In this document: in pieces, positions 1-9,900 of the stretch
Layout: each line of letters begins with the position of its first letter
Position numbering within the stretch: the first letter of the stretch is position 1
NCBI GenBank assembly: GCA_012033055.1
Contig: JAAUPR010000002.1
Coordinates: forward strand, 12,420 to 76,419
Origin: Limnothrix sp. RL_2_0
Lineage (GTDB): Bacteria; Cyanobacteriota; Cyanobacteriia; Cyanobacteriales; MRBY01
Length of the DNA: 64,000 nucleotides
Direction of reading: 5' to 3'
Notes under the pieces: model-generated
The model's input: only the letters and a program-made list of their open reading frames with translations
Database searches by the model: none
Told to the model about the DNA's origin: nothing
Program-made: the position numbers and the translations under genes

Positions 1-1
1 C

Positions 2-493
2 GCCGATGGGAGTGTCCATGAAGAGACCTTTGTGGCGTGGTATCACAGTGGCGGAGCCAATACCCTCCAGAGCTATAACCATAAGATTCCCTACGAACAC
101 CTGCAATGGTTGCGTGAACGGCCAACTCATTTAGATTTAGGGGATGTGTGGCTTGTCCATGCGGGGATTTGTCCCGACTTACCGATCCATGAACAAGGTG
201 CTGATCAATTCTGTTGGGTGCGCAATGAATTTCACTCAATGGCTCGCCCGTATTTTGCTGACAAATTAGTGATTATTGGTCACACGATCACCTTTACTTT
301 TCCGGGAGTAGAACCGGGACAATTGGTGCAAGGCCCCGGCTGGCTCGATATTGATACTGGGGTTTATCACACGAAAAGTGGTTGGTTGACGGCCTTTGAT
401 ATTGACCACCGCGAGGTCTATCAGGTGAACAGCCACACTTCCGAAAAACGTCATCTTCCCCTAGAGGCGATCGCCGTTACACCTTTTTTATAA
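2..493 (+). CDS. metallophosphatase (PPP / Ap4A-hydrolase-like), 5' end cut by window
   Basis: C-terminal part of a calcineurin-like phosphoesterase of the serine/threonine phosphatase / diadenosine tetraphosphatase type, which hydrolyses phosphoesters with a two-metal centre. The reading frame is open from base 2, so the gene begins outside the window. Visible family motifs are the strand carrying the metal-ligand histidine (WLVHAGICPD), the following VRNEF segment, the late metal histidine in IIGHT, and the closing IDTGVYH...LTAFDI segment. The GDxxDRG and GNHE motifs should lie upstream and cannot be checked. Protein phosphatase and dinucleoside tetraphosphatase cannot be told apart from this fragment. 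Confidence 0.85.
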   Translation, partial: ADGSVHEETFVAWYHSGGANTLQSYNHKIPYEHLQWLRERPTHLDLGDVWLVHAGICPDLPIHEQGADQFCWVRNEFHSMARPYFADKLVIIGHTITFTFPGVEPGQLVQGPGWLDIDTGVYHTKSGWLTAFDIDHREVYQVNSHTSEKRHLPLEAIAVTPFL

Positions 494-782
494 ATCTGCT
501 TTGATCAGTTTCCTGTTAGACAACGAATTGTGAGGAAAGATATTTTCGCCATGGCCATTGCTCAAAGATTCTTAATGGGTTGGCGATCGCCCCCAACCAT
601 GCATTCTTGCAAGATTTTCCCAACCGGACAAAGCGTAAATTAGACGTAGTATCCGAATAGGTGAATTTTTGTCAGTTATCTTGGACATAAAGGGAGCATC
701 GATTAGCCGCAATGATAACCATTGCTAACTTATTCCCTTTTGCAAAGTCTTTTATAGTCTTGGGCATAGTGGAGTGTACCCC

Positions 783-1108
783 ATGAAAAATCTTACTTTT
801 TTACCACTCGCTGGGGCGATCGCCATTGCCACAACCTCAGTAGTTCAGGCAGCTCCCGCAAAAATTTGGACAAGTTGGCAATCCACAAATTTAACCAAAG
901 CTCAATGCATGAACCGCGCTGAAAAGGCCGTCACTCAACTGGGATATCACGAAGTGCAAGTACTAGAGTCAGCAGTGTACGGCGAAGCATCAGATACGAG
1001 TGTAACCATCCGATGCGCCACGGATCAGAACTTCATTTTTTTATAGCGGTCGACCCGGATACAACAGTAGCATCTCAACAGCTAACGGCCCTTATCGATC
1101 GTTTTTAA
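783..1108 (+). pseudogene. small secreted protein, frameshifted in a T7 tract
   Basis: A short exported protein of unknown function. The ATG at 783 is preceded by GGAG (771-774) and opens a clear signal peptide (basic start, hydrophobic core, cleavage likely after VVQA). The mature part has two cysteines (AQCMNRAE and TIRCATD). The frame stops at 1046 straight after a run of seven Ts (1036-1042). Adding one T continues the protein with FFIAVDPDTTVASQQLTALIDRF to a stop at 1106-1108, a natural-looking C-terminus. The intact protein would be about 108 residues. The break may be a sequencing undercall, a real mutation or transcriptional slippage. No family recognised. Confidence 0.6.
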
Positions 1109-1223
1109 TCACTATTTTTCCGCAAAAATCAATCGTAACTGGCGAATATTCACAGTCATGATGCTTGAATAGCCCATGAATTCACTTTATTTGCCCGCGC
1201 ACTGATACTCAAGAGATAGTCTC

Positions 1224-1252
1224 TTTAAAGAGTCAGAAATCTACGCTATGAT
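1224..1252 (+). promoter_or_regulatory. sigma70-type promoter of tRNA-Ser
   Basis: TTTAAA (1224-1229) and TATGAT (1247-1252) are separated by 17 bases and end 22 bases before the tRNA gene. The -10 is good and the -35 matches the consensus at four of six positions. Inferred from spacing and position only. Confidence 0.45.
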
Positions 1253-1274
1253 AACTTTTGGCTGTAGCACGCTG

Positions 1275-1361
1275 GGAGAGGTGGCAGAGCGGTTGAATGC
1301 GCCTGACTTGAAATCAGGTTTAGGGTCAAACCTAACGGGGGTTCGAATCCCCCCCTCTCCG
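1275..1361 (+). tRNA. tRNA-Ser (anticodon TGA)
   Basis: An 87-base tRNA with acceptor stem GGAGAGG/CCTCTCC and discriminator G. The anticodon loop CTTGAAA carries TGA (1309-1311) between paired CCTGA and TCAGG. There is a long variable arm, as expected for a class II tRNA, and a T arm with GGTTCGAATCC. The CCA end is not encoded; the gene is followed by TTTTAG. Confidence 0.97.
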
Positions 1362-1458
1362 TTTTAGAGAAATCAACTTTTTGCCTTCAAAAATTAATAT
1401 CCGGTTTCAGTTTCATTGGGCAGAATGATAATAGTGCTTTCTAGACCCTGATTTTCCT

Positions 1459-2657
1459 ATGCCTAAGTCTGATTTTTTCCCGACGAAAACCCAGCCGATG
1501 CGTATTCGGTTAATCCAGAGTGTTGCTTATTGGATCGGGCGCTTCAAATTTCAGCTTAAGCTGCGGGTGAGTGAGGAAGATCTAGGTAAAATCCGGGCGC
1601 TGGGCGATGCTCGTGTGGTTTTGATGCCCAATCATCCAACTTTTGATGATGGTTTGGTTGTTTTTTTGCTGTCGGCGCAACTGGGCGAGATTTTTAATTA
1701 TTTGGTTGCTTACGAAAATTTTACGGAGCAGTTGGCGTTTTTTTTGCAGAAGGCTGGTTGTTATTCGATTCGTCGGGGTCTGGGCGATCGCCGTAGCATT
1801 ACCCATACTTTAGAGTTATTAAAAGCAGAAAGATCGCGGATGGTGATTTTTCCGGAGGGGGGCTGTTCTTTTCAAAATGACGAGGTCATGCCGTTTCGTA
1901 CTGGGGCCATTCAACTCCCTTTCCAAGCCATGCAGGCGATCGCCAAGAAACCAAAGAATTCCCCCCCTGCTACCTTGTGCCCATTAGCATTAAATATCGC
2001 TACATCAAATCCGGCGATGCCATTATCAAGAAGAGTCTCGAGAGCCTCGAATCCGAACTTGGTATTACCCCCCAAACCCCCGAATTTTATCCCCGTCTCC
2101 GGGAAGTATCCCAAGCGGTGATGCAACGACTAGAACGAGAATATAACCTCACTCCTAATCCCGGCGATGACTGGAATGACCGCATCAACCACATTCGTTA
2201 CCATGTGCTCCAGCTTTGCCAAGACCAATTGGATTTGAGTTTTCCCGATGATTTTCCTCTACGGGAGCGCGTTTACAAAATGCAAGCCCTCCTCATCGAA
2301 AAAGCCGATGGTGAGTTTGCCCTCGACCTCGCCACCTACGAAAAGCTCTATCAATCCACTGCGCGCCTGCTGAATTTTGATGCTATTTACGACGGTTATG
2401 TGGGAGCCTATCCCACCACAGAGCGTTTTATTGATACCCTCACCCGGTTAGAGCGGGAAGTCTTTAAGGTGGAAATCCCTGAACCAAAAGGACTCCACGA
2501 GGGTTGGCTAAAGGTTGGAACCCCTGTCAATATCCAAGATTATACTGAAGCTTATAAGGGCGATCGCCAAGGAACAGTAGCCCATCTCACCGAGATGATG
2601 CAGTCTGAAGTGCAACATAACCTCCTGAAGATGATGTATGGCGATCGCCAAAGGTAA
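1459..2657 (+). pseudogene. 1-acyl-glycerol-3-phosphate acyltransferase-like protein, frameshifted in a C7 tract
   Basis: PlsC/LPLAT-family acyltransferase, expected to transfer acyl chains to a lysophospholipid at the membrane. The first part (1459 to about 1967) carries the HX4D catalytic motif in NHPTFDDG and the glycerol-phosphate binding motif in IFPEGG. The frame is lost in CCCCCCC (1961-1967). The continuation from PCYLVPISIKYRY to 2657 is a long coherent C-terminal region of some 230 residues, which begins with the LVPxSxKYRY segment that follows the acyltransferase core in this family. Restoring one C joins both halves into a protein of about 399 residues. Both halves are well preserved, so a sequencing deletion or a very recent mutation is more likely than old decay. 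Confidence 0.75.
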
Positions 2658-2884
2658 GCCACCAGCAAAATTTGCAAGAGACAATCTTCGCAGAGTAAAA
2701 ACCATTCAGTAAAATAGAACGAACACGTAAAATTTGGCTATCTAATTTCGGCAAGCCATGGCAAAACTTTCTAGGAATGTGCGGATTAAACGCATCGTTC
2801 CTTGATAACTTTAGATACAGTGCGTAATCGCTAAGGCCGAAGAATAACCAACTACTGCACTCTAAGCTGTGAGGGAAATGAACC

Positions 2885-3793
2885 GTGGATGCTGCCAGCC
2901 AACAAAAAATTCTTGGGTACTTCATCGAAGAGGCCAAAGAACACCTTGAAACCTTAGAACAAGGCATTCTCGAACTGTCCGACGTGATTCACGATTCAGA
3001 ACGGGTAAACGAACTATTTCGTGCAGCACATTCCGTCAAAGGTGGCGCAGCAATGTTGGGCTACACAAGCATCCAAAAAACAGCCCACCGCTTAGAAGAC
3101 GCATTTAAAGTTTTTAAAGACAATGAAATTGAAGTGGATCAACAGCTAGAATCCCATTTCTTGAGTGCCAATGATGTCCTCTCCGAATTAATCGAAAAGC
3201 TCCAAAGTCCTTTCGGTTTACAGGAAGCCGATGGCAAAAAAATCGTCGCGGCTGCTGAACCTCAATTCATAGCACTCCAAAAATACTTAGATCAGCTCGT
3301 CAATGGTGAAGTAGCGACCACGCCACAACCGATTCCTGCGGCTGCTCCTGTTCGTCACACTAGTTCGGCTTCTCTCGGTGAACAGTTACGCGATCATCTT
3401 CGCCAAATGCTAGACCTGTTCAAGCAAGATGATACGCCCACTCACCGTCAGCAACTCCAGAAGGTTTGCGTTGAATTAGCGAAATTAGATAAAGACACGA
3501 AAGCTTGGCAAACGATCCTCAAGGCTGCCCACAAGGCGATCGCCAACCAGAGTCATTCCTTTAACCTTTTAGCACCAGTGGTGATCAAAGAGCTGAAATA
3601 CGCTGGGGATCAATTGGAATTAGACGAAAAGGAGCAAATTAGCCTGAGTCCAGAACTAAAGGGTTTGGCGATCGCCAAAGTGCCACAAATTCTGCTATCC
3701 GTCGAACCCAAACATGCTGCCCAGACCATTGTGAAAGCCTTTAACAAAAAGCAAATTGCCCAGCTCATCAAAATTCTCAGCACCCAGACCTAA
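2885..3793 (+). CDS. Hpt-domain protein (histidine phosphotransfer)
   Basis: A 302-residue cytoplasmic protein with an N-terminal histidine phosphotransfer domain (roughly residues 8-115). The phospho-accepting histidine is His49 in LFRAAHSVKGGAAMLG, the classic Hpt/CheA P1 motif. There is no kinase catalytic core, so it must be phosphorylated by a partner kinase. Residues 150-302 are a separate helical region without a motif I can name. The start is GTG at 2885, with GAGGG at 2871-2875 as ribosome binding site. It sits alone between the acyltransferase and murA, with no CheA or response regulator next to it, so the pathway (phototaxis, pili or other) is unknown. Confidence 0.85.
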   Translation: MDAASQQKILGYFIEEAKEHLETLEQGILELSDVIHDSERVNELFRAAHSVKGGAAMLGYTSIQKTAHRLEDAFKVFKDNEIEVDQQLESHFLSANDVLSELIEKLQSPFGLQEADGKKIVAAAEPQFIALQKYLDQLVNGEVATTPQPIPAAAPVRHTSSASLGEQLRDHLRQMLDLFKQDDTPTHRQQLQKVCVELAKLDKDTKAWQTILKAAHKAIANQSHSFNLLAPVVIKELKYAGDQLELDEKEQISLSPELKGLAIAKVPQILLSVEPKHAAQTIVKAFNKKQIAQLIKILSTQT

Positions 3794-3825
3794 AAGCCCC
3801 CCCCCAAATACCCAAATATATGCTC

Positions 3826-3865
3826 AAAAAAAGGATCCACTCAAATTAAAAGTAGATCCTTTTTT
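3826..3865. terminator. bidirectional terminator between the Hpt gene and murA
   Basis: GGATCCACT and AGTAGATCC pair with one mismatch around an A/T-rich loop. The hairpin is flanked by an A run on the left and a T run on the right, so it can serve both converging genes. Confidence 0.75.
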
Positions 3866-3904
3866 CGTATTAAAGGGTTTAGGACAACCAACTCAAAAGA
3901 GTCC

Positions 3905-5269
3905 CTAAATGTCTGTTGCAGTCAAACGCTCAATTTTTGCTCCAAGCGCCTTGAACTTACCTTCCAAATTGTCATAACCACGATCCATGTGGTGTACACC
4001 CCGCATAATCGTTGTGCCTTCCGCCGCCAAAGCCGCGAGGACAAGTGCTGCGGACGCTCTGAGATCCGTTGCCATCACTGGCGCACCAGAAAGGAAAGGT
4101 ACACCATTAATGATGGCGTTATTGCCCTTGAGCTTAATGACCGCTCCCATGCGACTAAATTCAGCCACGTGGTGCATACGGTTCTCAAACACTGTCTCCG
4201 TGACAACGCTAGTCCCTTCACAGAGGGTCAAGAGCGCCATGAATTGTGCTTGCATATCGGTCGGGAAACCGGGGTAAGGCAGTGTTTCAATGTCCGTTGC
4301 GCGGAGACCTTGGGGCACTAAGCGTAGGCGATCGGGCGCATCTGCGATGACTTTTGTGCCTGTCGATTCGAGTTTCGCAATGACGGGGCGTAGGTGATCG
4401 GGCACTACGGGAAAGACACTAAACTCGGACTGGGTAATGGCTCCAGCTACGAGAAAAGTACCGGCTTCAATGCGGTCGGGAATAATTGGATAGTTAGTGC
4501 TGTGGAGGCGATCGCAGCCTTGGATCACAATTTTATTACTGCCATCCCCGATGATTGTTGCCCCCATAGACCTACAGAAATTAGCAAGATCGACCACTTC
4601 CGGCTCCTGAGCCGCATTTTCGAGGATAGTTTGACCCTCAGCAAGGGTTGCTGCCATCATCAACGTCTCAGTCGCCCCAACGCTCGGATAGTCCAAATAA
4701 ATTTTTGCCCCTTGTAAACGCCGACGATTGCCCTTTACCGTCGCTTGCACTACGCCATGCTCGATGAGAACTTCCGCTCCCATTGCCCGTAAACCCCGCA
4801 CATGGAGATCCACCGGACGCGCACCAATGGCACAACCACCTGGTAGAGGAACTTTTGCTTCACCCATGCGCGCTAACAATGGGCCAATGATGAAGAAGCT
4901 TGCCCGTAGCTTAGACACAAGCTCGTAGGGGGCTTCAGCGGTACTGAGGTGACGGGTATCAAAATCTAAACTACCAGACTCGGCTTTGATGGCAACACCG
5001 AGGGAAGCAATCACGTCACCCATGCGCTTAATGTCGGCAAGGTCTGGCACGTTGGTGAGACGGCATTCTTCACTACAGAGTAGAGTGCCGGCAATGATAG
5101 CTAGAGCGGAATTTTTTGCGCCGCTAACTCTAATTTCGCCGCTGAGCTGGTGCCCACCTTCGATTTTTAGAATAGTTTCAGGGGTCGTTTTGGTCTTTGT
5201 GGCAGGGGCAGAAGTGTTAATGGTTCGATCCTCCAAAGGGCTTATAGGGGAAATCCGAAAAGTTGTCAA
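3905..5269 (-). CDS. murA: UDP-N-acetylglucosamine 1-carboxyvinyltransferase
   Basis: First committed enzyme of peptidoglycan synthesis: adds enolpyruvate from PEP to UDP-GlcNAc in the cytoplasm. Residues 35-60 ([20 protein letters not shown]) form the family start and include the conserved lysine-asparagine pair. The PEP-binding cysteine, the fosfomycin target, is Cys146 in [30 protein letters not shown] and [13 protein letters not shown] are also diagnostic. The protein has an extra N-terminal tail of about 33 residues before the core. No ATG exists upstream of the core: the longest start is TTG at 5269 and a later TTG is possible, so the start is uncertain. Confidence 0.96.
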   Translation of the reverse strand: MTTFRISPISPLEDRTINTSAPATKTKTTPETILKIEGGHQLSGEIRVSGAKNSALAIIAGTLLCSEECRLTNVPDLADIKRMGDVIASLGVAIKAESGSLDFDTRHLSTAEAPYELVSKLRASFFIIGPLLARMGEAKVPLPGGCAIGARPVDLHVRGLRAMGAEVLIEHGVVQATVKGNRRRLQGAKIYLDYPSVGATETLMMAATLAEGQTILENAAQEPEVVDLANFCRSMGATIIGDGSNKIVIQGCDRLHSTNYPIIPDRIEAGTFLVAGAITQSEFSVFPVVPDHLRPVIAKLESTGTKVIADAPDRLRLVPQGLRATDIETLPYPGFPTDMQAQFMALLTLCEGTSVVTETVFENRMHHVAEFSRMGAVIKLKGNNAIINGVPFLSGAPVMATDLRASAALVLAALAAEGTTIMRGVHHMDRGYDNLEGKFKALGAKIERLTATDI

Positions 5270-5383
5270 AATTTCGTTTTGATCCTACATGAAATAGTGA
5301 GTGGATAACGCTCAGATTGGCTGCTTTTCCGTTCACTTATCGAGATAGGTGATCGGGAAAAAGATAATCTTTTCGCAATAGTC

Positions 5384-5412
5384 TTGACGTTTTAAGGTGA
5401 GGGAAACATAAT
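5384..5412 (+). promoter_or_regulatory. sigma70-type promoter of tRNA-Leu
   Basis: TTGACG (5384-5389) and CATAAT (5407-5412) are spaced by exactly 17 bases and lie 27 bases upstream of the tRNA. Each box matches the consensus at five of six positions. Confidence 0.6.
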
Positions 5413-5439
5413 TGATGATCGTGTGAACTAATAATATTT

Positions 5440-5525
5440 GCGGAACTGGCGGAATTGGTAGACGCGCTAGATTCAGGTTCTAGTGGGAGTTTAATCCTGT
5501 GCGAGTTCAAGTCTCGCGTTCCGCA
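5440..5525 (+). tRNA. tRNA-Leu (anticodon CAG)
   Basis: An 86-base class II tRNA. The acceptor stem is GCGGAAC/GTTCCGC with discriminator A. The anticodon stem CTAGA/TCTAG encloses TTCAGGT, giving anticodon CAG. A long variable arm is present and the T arm contains GAGTTCAAGTCTC. CCA is not encoded. Confidence 0.96.
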
Positions 5526-5608
5526 TGCATGGTTTAAACCTTATTTTGTCGATTATTGTCCGAAATTTGAGCGATGTGCGACATTTTAAGGAATAAGCCG
5601 AAATAAAA

Positions 5609-6400
5609 ATGCTAACAAGTTTACAAAATCCCCTAATTAAGGATTTTTGCCGGTTGCGTCTGGGCAAGGAAAGGCGTCGGCAAAATGTCTGTTTATTGGA
5701 GGGGACTAATCTGATTGCTACGGCGATCGCCCGAAATTTCAGCTTTGTAACGGTGTTGTATACGGCGGCTTGGGCTGATCGGCATCCTGATTTGGTGGCA
5801 CAGATGCGGGGCGATCGCCGAGAATTTGTCACAGTTGAGGTCATGCAAAAGGTCGCGACAACGGTCAATCCCGATGGTGTTGTGGCAAGTATTAGCAGAG
5901 ATTTGATGCAGTCCCCCCCCCCGGCAACAATTCAGCTTGGGGTAGCCATTGAACGGCTGCAAGATCCGGGGAATCTCGGCACAATTATCCGCACAGCGAC
6001 AGCCACCGGAGTGGACGGTTTATTTCTTAGCGAAGACAGTGTTAATCCAGAAAACCCCAAGGTATTGCGAGCTTCTGTAGGGGCATGGTTCCAAACCCCC
6101 CCCCGCGTTACCTCTGATTTAGAGGAAATCGTGCAGACCTATCAGGCCCAAGGGACACAGGTTATTGCGACGTTGCCGGAGGCAAAAAAAACATATTGGG
6201 ATCTCGATTGGCGGCGTTCGAGTTTAATACTGCTGGGTAATGAGGGGGCTGGTCTGTCGGCAGAGTTGGCAGCCTTAGCCGATGAAGCGGTGTCCATCCC
6301 CATGGCTCAGGGTATCGAATCTCTTAATGCGGCGATCGCCTGTTCTTTGATGCTTTATGAAGCTCAACGCCAGAGATTTAAGACATCGACTAACAACTAA
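5609..6400 (+). CDS. TrmH/SpoU-family RNA 2'-O-ribose methyltransferase
   Basis: A 263-residue SAM-dependent methyltransferase of the SPOUT class, likely acting on rRNA. It has an N-terminal substrate-binding domain (QNPLIKDFCRLR...LLEGTNLI) and a C-terminal knotted domain. Motif 1 is RLQDPGNLGTIIRTA, motif 2 is LILLGNEGAGLS, and motif 3 is IPMAQGIESLNAAIACSLMLYE. This layout fits RlmB-like enzymes rather than tRNA Gm18 methylases, but the target nucleotide cannot be read from the sequence. Two very long C tracts (C10 at 5923-5932 and C9 at 6096-6104) lie in frame inside the gene. Its stop overlaps the stop of the opposing small gene. Confidence 0.9.
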   Translation: MLTSLQNPLIKDFCRLRLGKERRRQNVCLLEGTNLIATAIARNFSFVTVLYTAAWADRHPDLVAQMRGDRREFVTVEVMQKVATTVNPDGVVASISRDLMQSPPPATIQLGVAIERLQDPGNLGTIIRTATATGVDGLFLSEDSVNPENPKVLRASVGAWFQTPPRVTSDLEEIVQTYQAQGTQVIATLPEAKKTYWDLDWRRSSLILLGNEGAGLSAELAALADEAVSIPMAQGIESLNAAIACSLMLYEAQRQRFKTSTNN

Positions 6401-6687
6401 TCCGTTAAATCCAAACAACTCGACTCCACCTTTGCCACAGACGAAGAATTGGAAGAATCTCGTAAAAAGTTTTCCACATCTGCAGCAGCATCATCCCAAG
6501 AAATATCGCAATAGGGAGTAACTGACTCGACGTTTTGGATATTAGTTGACTGGTTACTTGATTGGGTAGATAGCTGATTGAGGACTTGTAAAGATTCTGC
6601 AAAATCTTCTTGGGAAAATAGGCGATGAAAGCTCGTTTTTGTACTGTTCATAAACTTTGCGGCCCCATTGAATCTTTCTATTATCAT
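6397..6687 (-). CDS. hypothetical protein
   Basis: A 96-residue protein without signal peptide or membrane segment, rich in Ser, Asn and Asp (DISWDDAAADVENFLRDSSNSSS). It converges on the methyltransferase gene and the two stop codons share CTAA. A second in-frame ATG at 6651 gives 84 residues and is an equally possible start; neither has a strong ribosome binding site. No homologous family recognised. It is kept because it ends exactly at its neighbour's stop, as other convergent pairs here do. Confidence 0.4.
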   Translation of the reverse strand: MIIERFNGAAKFMNSTKTSFHRLFSQEDFAESLQVLNQLSTQSSNQSTNIQNVESVTPYCDISWDDAAADVENFLRDSSNSSSVAKVESSCLDLTD

Positions 6688-7113
6688 AGCGCTAGAGAAC
6701 TTATACTGAAAGGATGAAAAGCATCAGGAATTCAATTATCAAAAAACCTTAACTTGCTTTTTAAATCTTACTTTTTTGATCGATAAATCTTGATGAATGT
6801 TGCGTGATTTTACGCAAGTTGGCTTTGCTTGAATAATATTGCAGTCGTAGATATTTAGCCGTGATCATTGACATAATTTGCATTATTAATAAAGAGGCGT
6901 AACTTGCTGCACTGAACTGTTGAAAGTCAGAAAAAATTCATTTGAAAATTAAGTGCTGATAGTCTCAACTACTCTCCATCGCCAATAGTGCTAATTCTCT
7001 AGGAGTCTTGAATCTCGTGGCGATCGCCGCGTTGCGTTCAAAAAAAATTAGGCAATACAGTAAAATGAAGTTCGGATAAAACCCGTTATTTCAGTCTGAA
7101 TCAAAATAAGTTT
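6688..7113. other. intergenic region upstream of aroB
   Basis: A 426-base A/T-rich stretch with one HIP1 site (about 7020-7028) and no convincing open frame. TAAAAT near 7060 could be a -10 box for aroB, but no matching -35 is evident. I see no structured RNA or repeat. Confidence 0.5.
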
Positions 7114-8211
7114 ATGGATGCGACCATTCGAGTGGAGTTGGGAGAAAATAGCTACGATATTGCGATCGCCAAAGGAAAATTGGCACAAATTGGTCAACAT
7201 CTGAGCCGTCTGAAGTTAGGGCAAAAGATCTTGATCATTTCGAATCCCGAAATCTTTGGGCACTACGGCGATACAGTGATCGGTTCCCTCCATACAGCTG
7301 GTTTCGAAGTTTGCACCCATCTCATTCCCGCCGGGGAACAGTACAAAAATCTGGCCTCGATTCAGAAAATTTACGACACAGCCCTTGATCACCGCATTGA
7401 ACGCTCTTCTACAATGCTGGCCCTTGGTGGGGGCGTGATTGGTGATATGACTGGCTTTGCCGCAGCGTCATGGTTGCGGGGCATTAATTTTGTGCAAGTG
7501 CCGACCTCTCTGTTGGCGATGGTGGATGCGTCTGTGGGCGGCAAGACGGGGGTGAACCATCCCCAAGGGAAAAATCTAATCGGTGCGTTCTACCAGCCGA
7601 AATTTGTGATGATTGACCCGACGGTGTTGGCAACGTTACCTGTGCGCGAGTTCCGGGCGGGAATGGCAGAGGTTATTAAATATGGTGTCATCTGGGATCA
7701 CAATTTGTTTGAGCAACTGGAGGCGGCGGATCACCTCGATAGTTACGACACGATGAACGGTGATTTGTTGGATTTAATCCTAGAGCGATCCTGCCAAGCT
7801 AAGGCTGATGTGGTGAGTCAAGATGAGCGGGAATCTGGTATCCGCGCCATTCTCAACTATGGTCACACCTTGGGTCATGCGGTGGAAAGTCTGACGAATT
7901 ATAAGCAGTTTGTCCATGGGGAAGGGGTTGCGATTGGGATGGTACTGGCCGGGGCGATCGCCGAGAGTATGAGTCTCTGGACAAGCGCAGAGGGCGATCG
8001 TCAAGCAGAATTAATCCAGAAAGTGGGTTTACCAACCGAATGTCCCCCAGAGTTGCAAACCCGCGATATTTTACGCACCCTCCAGAGCGACAAAAAAGTT
8101 CGTGCCGGAAAAGTACGGTTTATCTTGCCCACAAAAATCGGCGAAGTGATGATCACCGATCAAGTGAGTGCTGAATTAATTACGGATGTCTTGGCGGCGG
8201 CGGCGGCTTAA
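7114..8211 (+). CDS. aroB: 3-dehydroquinate synthase
   Basis: Second step of the shikimate pathway: converts DAHP to 3-dehydroquinate with NAD+ and a divalent metal. The 365-residue length is normal. The glycine-rich NAD site is [36 protein letters not shown] and the metal-site segments [12 protein letters not shown] and [13 protein letters not shown] (metal histidines) are all present. Starts at ATG 7114. It converges with gshB, the two stops overlapping in TTAA at 8208-8211. Confidence 0.97.
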   Translation: MDATIRVELGENSYDIAIAKGKLAQIGQHLSRLKLGQKILIISNPEIFGHYGDTVIGSLHTAGFEVCTHLIPAGEQYKNLASIQKIYDTALDHRIERSSTMLALGGGVIGDMTGFAAASWLRGINFVQVPTSLLAMVDASVGGKTGVNHPQGKNLIGAFYQPKFVMIDPTVLATLPVREFRAGMAEVIKYGVIWDHNLFEQLEAADHLDSYDTMNGDLLDLILERSCQAKADVVSQDERESGIRAILNYGHTLGHAVESLTNYKQFVHGEGVAIGMVLAGAIAESMSLWTSAEGDRQAELIQKVGLPTECPPELQTRDILRTLQSDKKVRAGKVRFILPTKIGEVMITDQVSAELITDVLAAAAA

Positions 8212-9185
8212 TTCCCAAGGGTGGCAACTTTTTGGGCAACCCATTCAATCACCTTTTGACCGAGGGAGAGATTGTCCAGACGATCAGCTTCCCGCACGCC
8301 CGTGGGACTGGTCACATTCACCTCGGTTAGGTTGCCACCAATAATATCTAGCCCGACAAAATAGAGGCCATCGGCTTTGAGTCTAGGGGCGGCGATCGCC
8401 GCAATTTCTCGATCCCTGTCCGTAATATCTACTTGAGCAATGCGCCCCCCCACTGCCATATTGCCCCGAAAATCCCCCCCTGTCGGAATCCGGTTGACCG
8501 CACCGATGGGTTCACCATCTAAGACAATCAGGCGTTTATCCCCTTCCTTTGCCGCAGGGAGAAACTCTTGCACCATGATTGGTTCTGCGCCCTGCTTTGT
8601 GCTGATTTCCACGAGGGAGTTAAAGTTTTTGTCCCCCTTTGGGAGGAATAAAATACCCGCCCCAGCCATGCCGCCGAGGGGTTTCATCACCGCAGAACCT
8701 TTTGTATCGAGGAATTCTTTAATAACTGATTTTTGGGAAGTGACAATGGTTTCCGGGATCACCTCCGGAAAATTGAGCGCGTAAATTTTTTCATTCGCTG
8801 CCCGCACACCTTGGGGATTATTAACGACGAGAGTACGGGTCGGATCAACAAAATCAAGGATATAAGTGGCGTAAAAATAGGCCGTCGTCACCGGCGGGTC
8901 TGTGCGCATAAACACCGCATCCATTTCCGTCAGGGGCACAAATCTTTTTTGACCTAATTCAAACCAATTTTCTGTGGCAACCCACAGGCCATCTTCGAGT
9001 TGCACTGGCACTAATTTGACAGACTGTAGCGCTGCCCATGCCTGATTTTTGATGATGCTGAGGCCGTCGATCTCTGTAATCCAGACTTCGTGACCGAGGA
9101 GTTGAGCTGCTTCCATAAAGGCCACGGTGGTGTCATGGCCGGGATCGAGTTTTGCGATGGGATCAAGGATAAACGCCAGTTTCAC
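8208..9185 (-). CDS. gshB: glutathione synthetase
   Basis: ATP-grasp ligase joining gamma-glutamylcysteine and glycine. The 325-residue length is typical. [20 protein letters not shown] and the ATP-grasp segments [15 protein letters not shown] and [30 protein letters not shown] match the bacterial GshB family, and the C-terminal [23 protein letters not shown] carries the metal-binding residues. The start is GTG (9183-9185), with AGGAA upstream as ribosome binding site. No gshA is nearby. Confidence 0.96.
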   Translation of the reverse strand: MKLAFILDPIAKLDPGHDTTVAFMEAAQLLGHEVWITEIDGLSIIKNQAWAALQSVKLVPVQLEDGLWVATENWFELGQKRFVPLTEMDAVFMRTDPPVTTAYFYATYILDFVDPTRTLVVNNPQGVRAANEKIYALNFPEVIPETIVTSQKSVIKEFLDTKGSAVMKPLGGMAGAGILFLPKGDKNFNSLVEISTKQGAEPIMVQEFLPAAKEGDKRLIVLDGEPIGAVNRIPTGGDFRGNMAVGGRIAQVDITDRDREIAAIAAPRLKADGLYFVGLDIIGGNLTEVNVTSPTGVREADRLDNLSLGQKVIEWVAQKVATLGN

Positions 9186-9350
9186 GCCGAATCATTCCTA
9201 AAAAAATATATCCTGCTGATCATAAATCAATGGTGAATTTACTGCGGGTGGCGATCGCCGTACTCTTGCTAATATTTGGGTACGATGCTCAGTTCTTAGC
9301 CATTTTTTAGTAGCACAACCCCACGATTATTCACGGTACTCTCCGGCAAA

Positions 9351-9727
9351 ATGAATCTGATTTTCAACCTATTTATCGGTGGTTTTCTGACCTTGCTGGG
9401 AGCTGGGGTTGCTTATGCCGTCATTGTGAATAATTGGTTGCCACTGTTGGCTTGTAAACGGTCGGCGATCGCCACGGCAAAAGTATGTGAAAAAGATATA
9501 TTGTCGGCAAATATGGAGTGGGCAAAAATGTTTATTCTCCTTTAACGAAAACCCATTGTCTCCGTTGGCGCATTGTTGTGATCAAGACAAAAGGCAGCAG
9601 TAGGCGATCCGTAAAAGTAACTCTTTTAGATCAGACTTCGACTAATGATTTTTCCGTAATGGATAATTCTGGCAGCATTATGTTTTTGCCCATTGGTATT
9701 AATGTTTTGCTTAGTCTGATTTTTTAG
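9351..9727 (+). pseudogene. GIDE-domain membrane protein, truncated and frameshifted copy
   Basis: Remnant related to the intact gene that follows at 9901. The first 55 residues (membrane segment, then CEKDILSAN) are in one frame and the next part (YGVGKNVYSPLTKTHCLRWRIVV) in another. With one T restored near 9507 the two parts align without gaps to the neighbour over the segment GEKVY...TQTNC. The protein then stops at 9727, lacking the last 110 or so residues including the second conserved block and C-terminal membrane helices. The single-base frameshift may be a sequence error, but the missing C-terminus is not. Upstream DNA (GCGATCGCC-N6-TTGCTAA) is also shared with the neighbour, so promoter and 5' part were duplicated together. 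Confidence 0.75.
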
Positions 9728-9900
9728 AATCATTGCCCAAGATTGCACCTTGACGAAACTTGTTAATCTATAGTGGGTTTTGTGGGCGATCGCCTCATCC
9801 TTGCTAAAATTTGATTATTGCTTTTGTTATTTTTGAAATTAATCTTTTCTGCCCTTCTGAATTTTTTCCTGAAAACTTCGTAGCGCGAAACTATTTATTT

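Noticed and set aside
1961-1967. Programmed -1 frameshifting in the acyltransferase gene
   Set aside because: No downstream pseudoknot or X-XXY-YYZ context is evident, and the same one-base defect recurs in unrelated genes, which points to a common technical cause.
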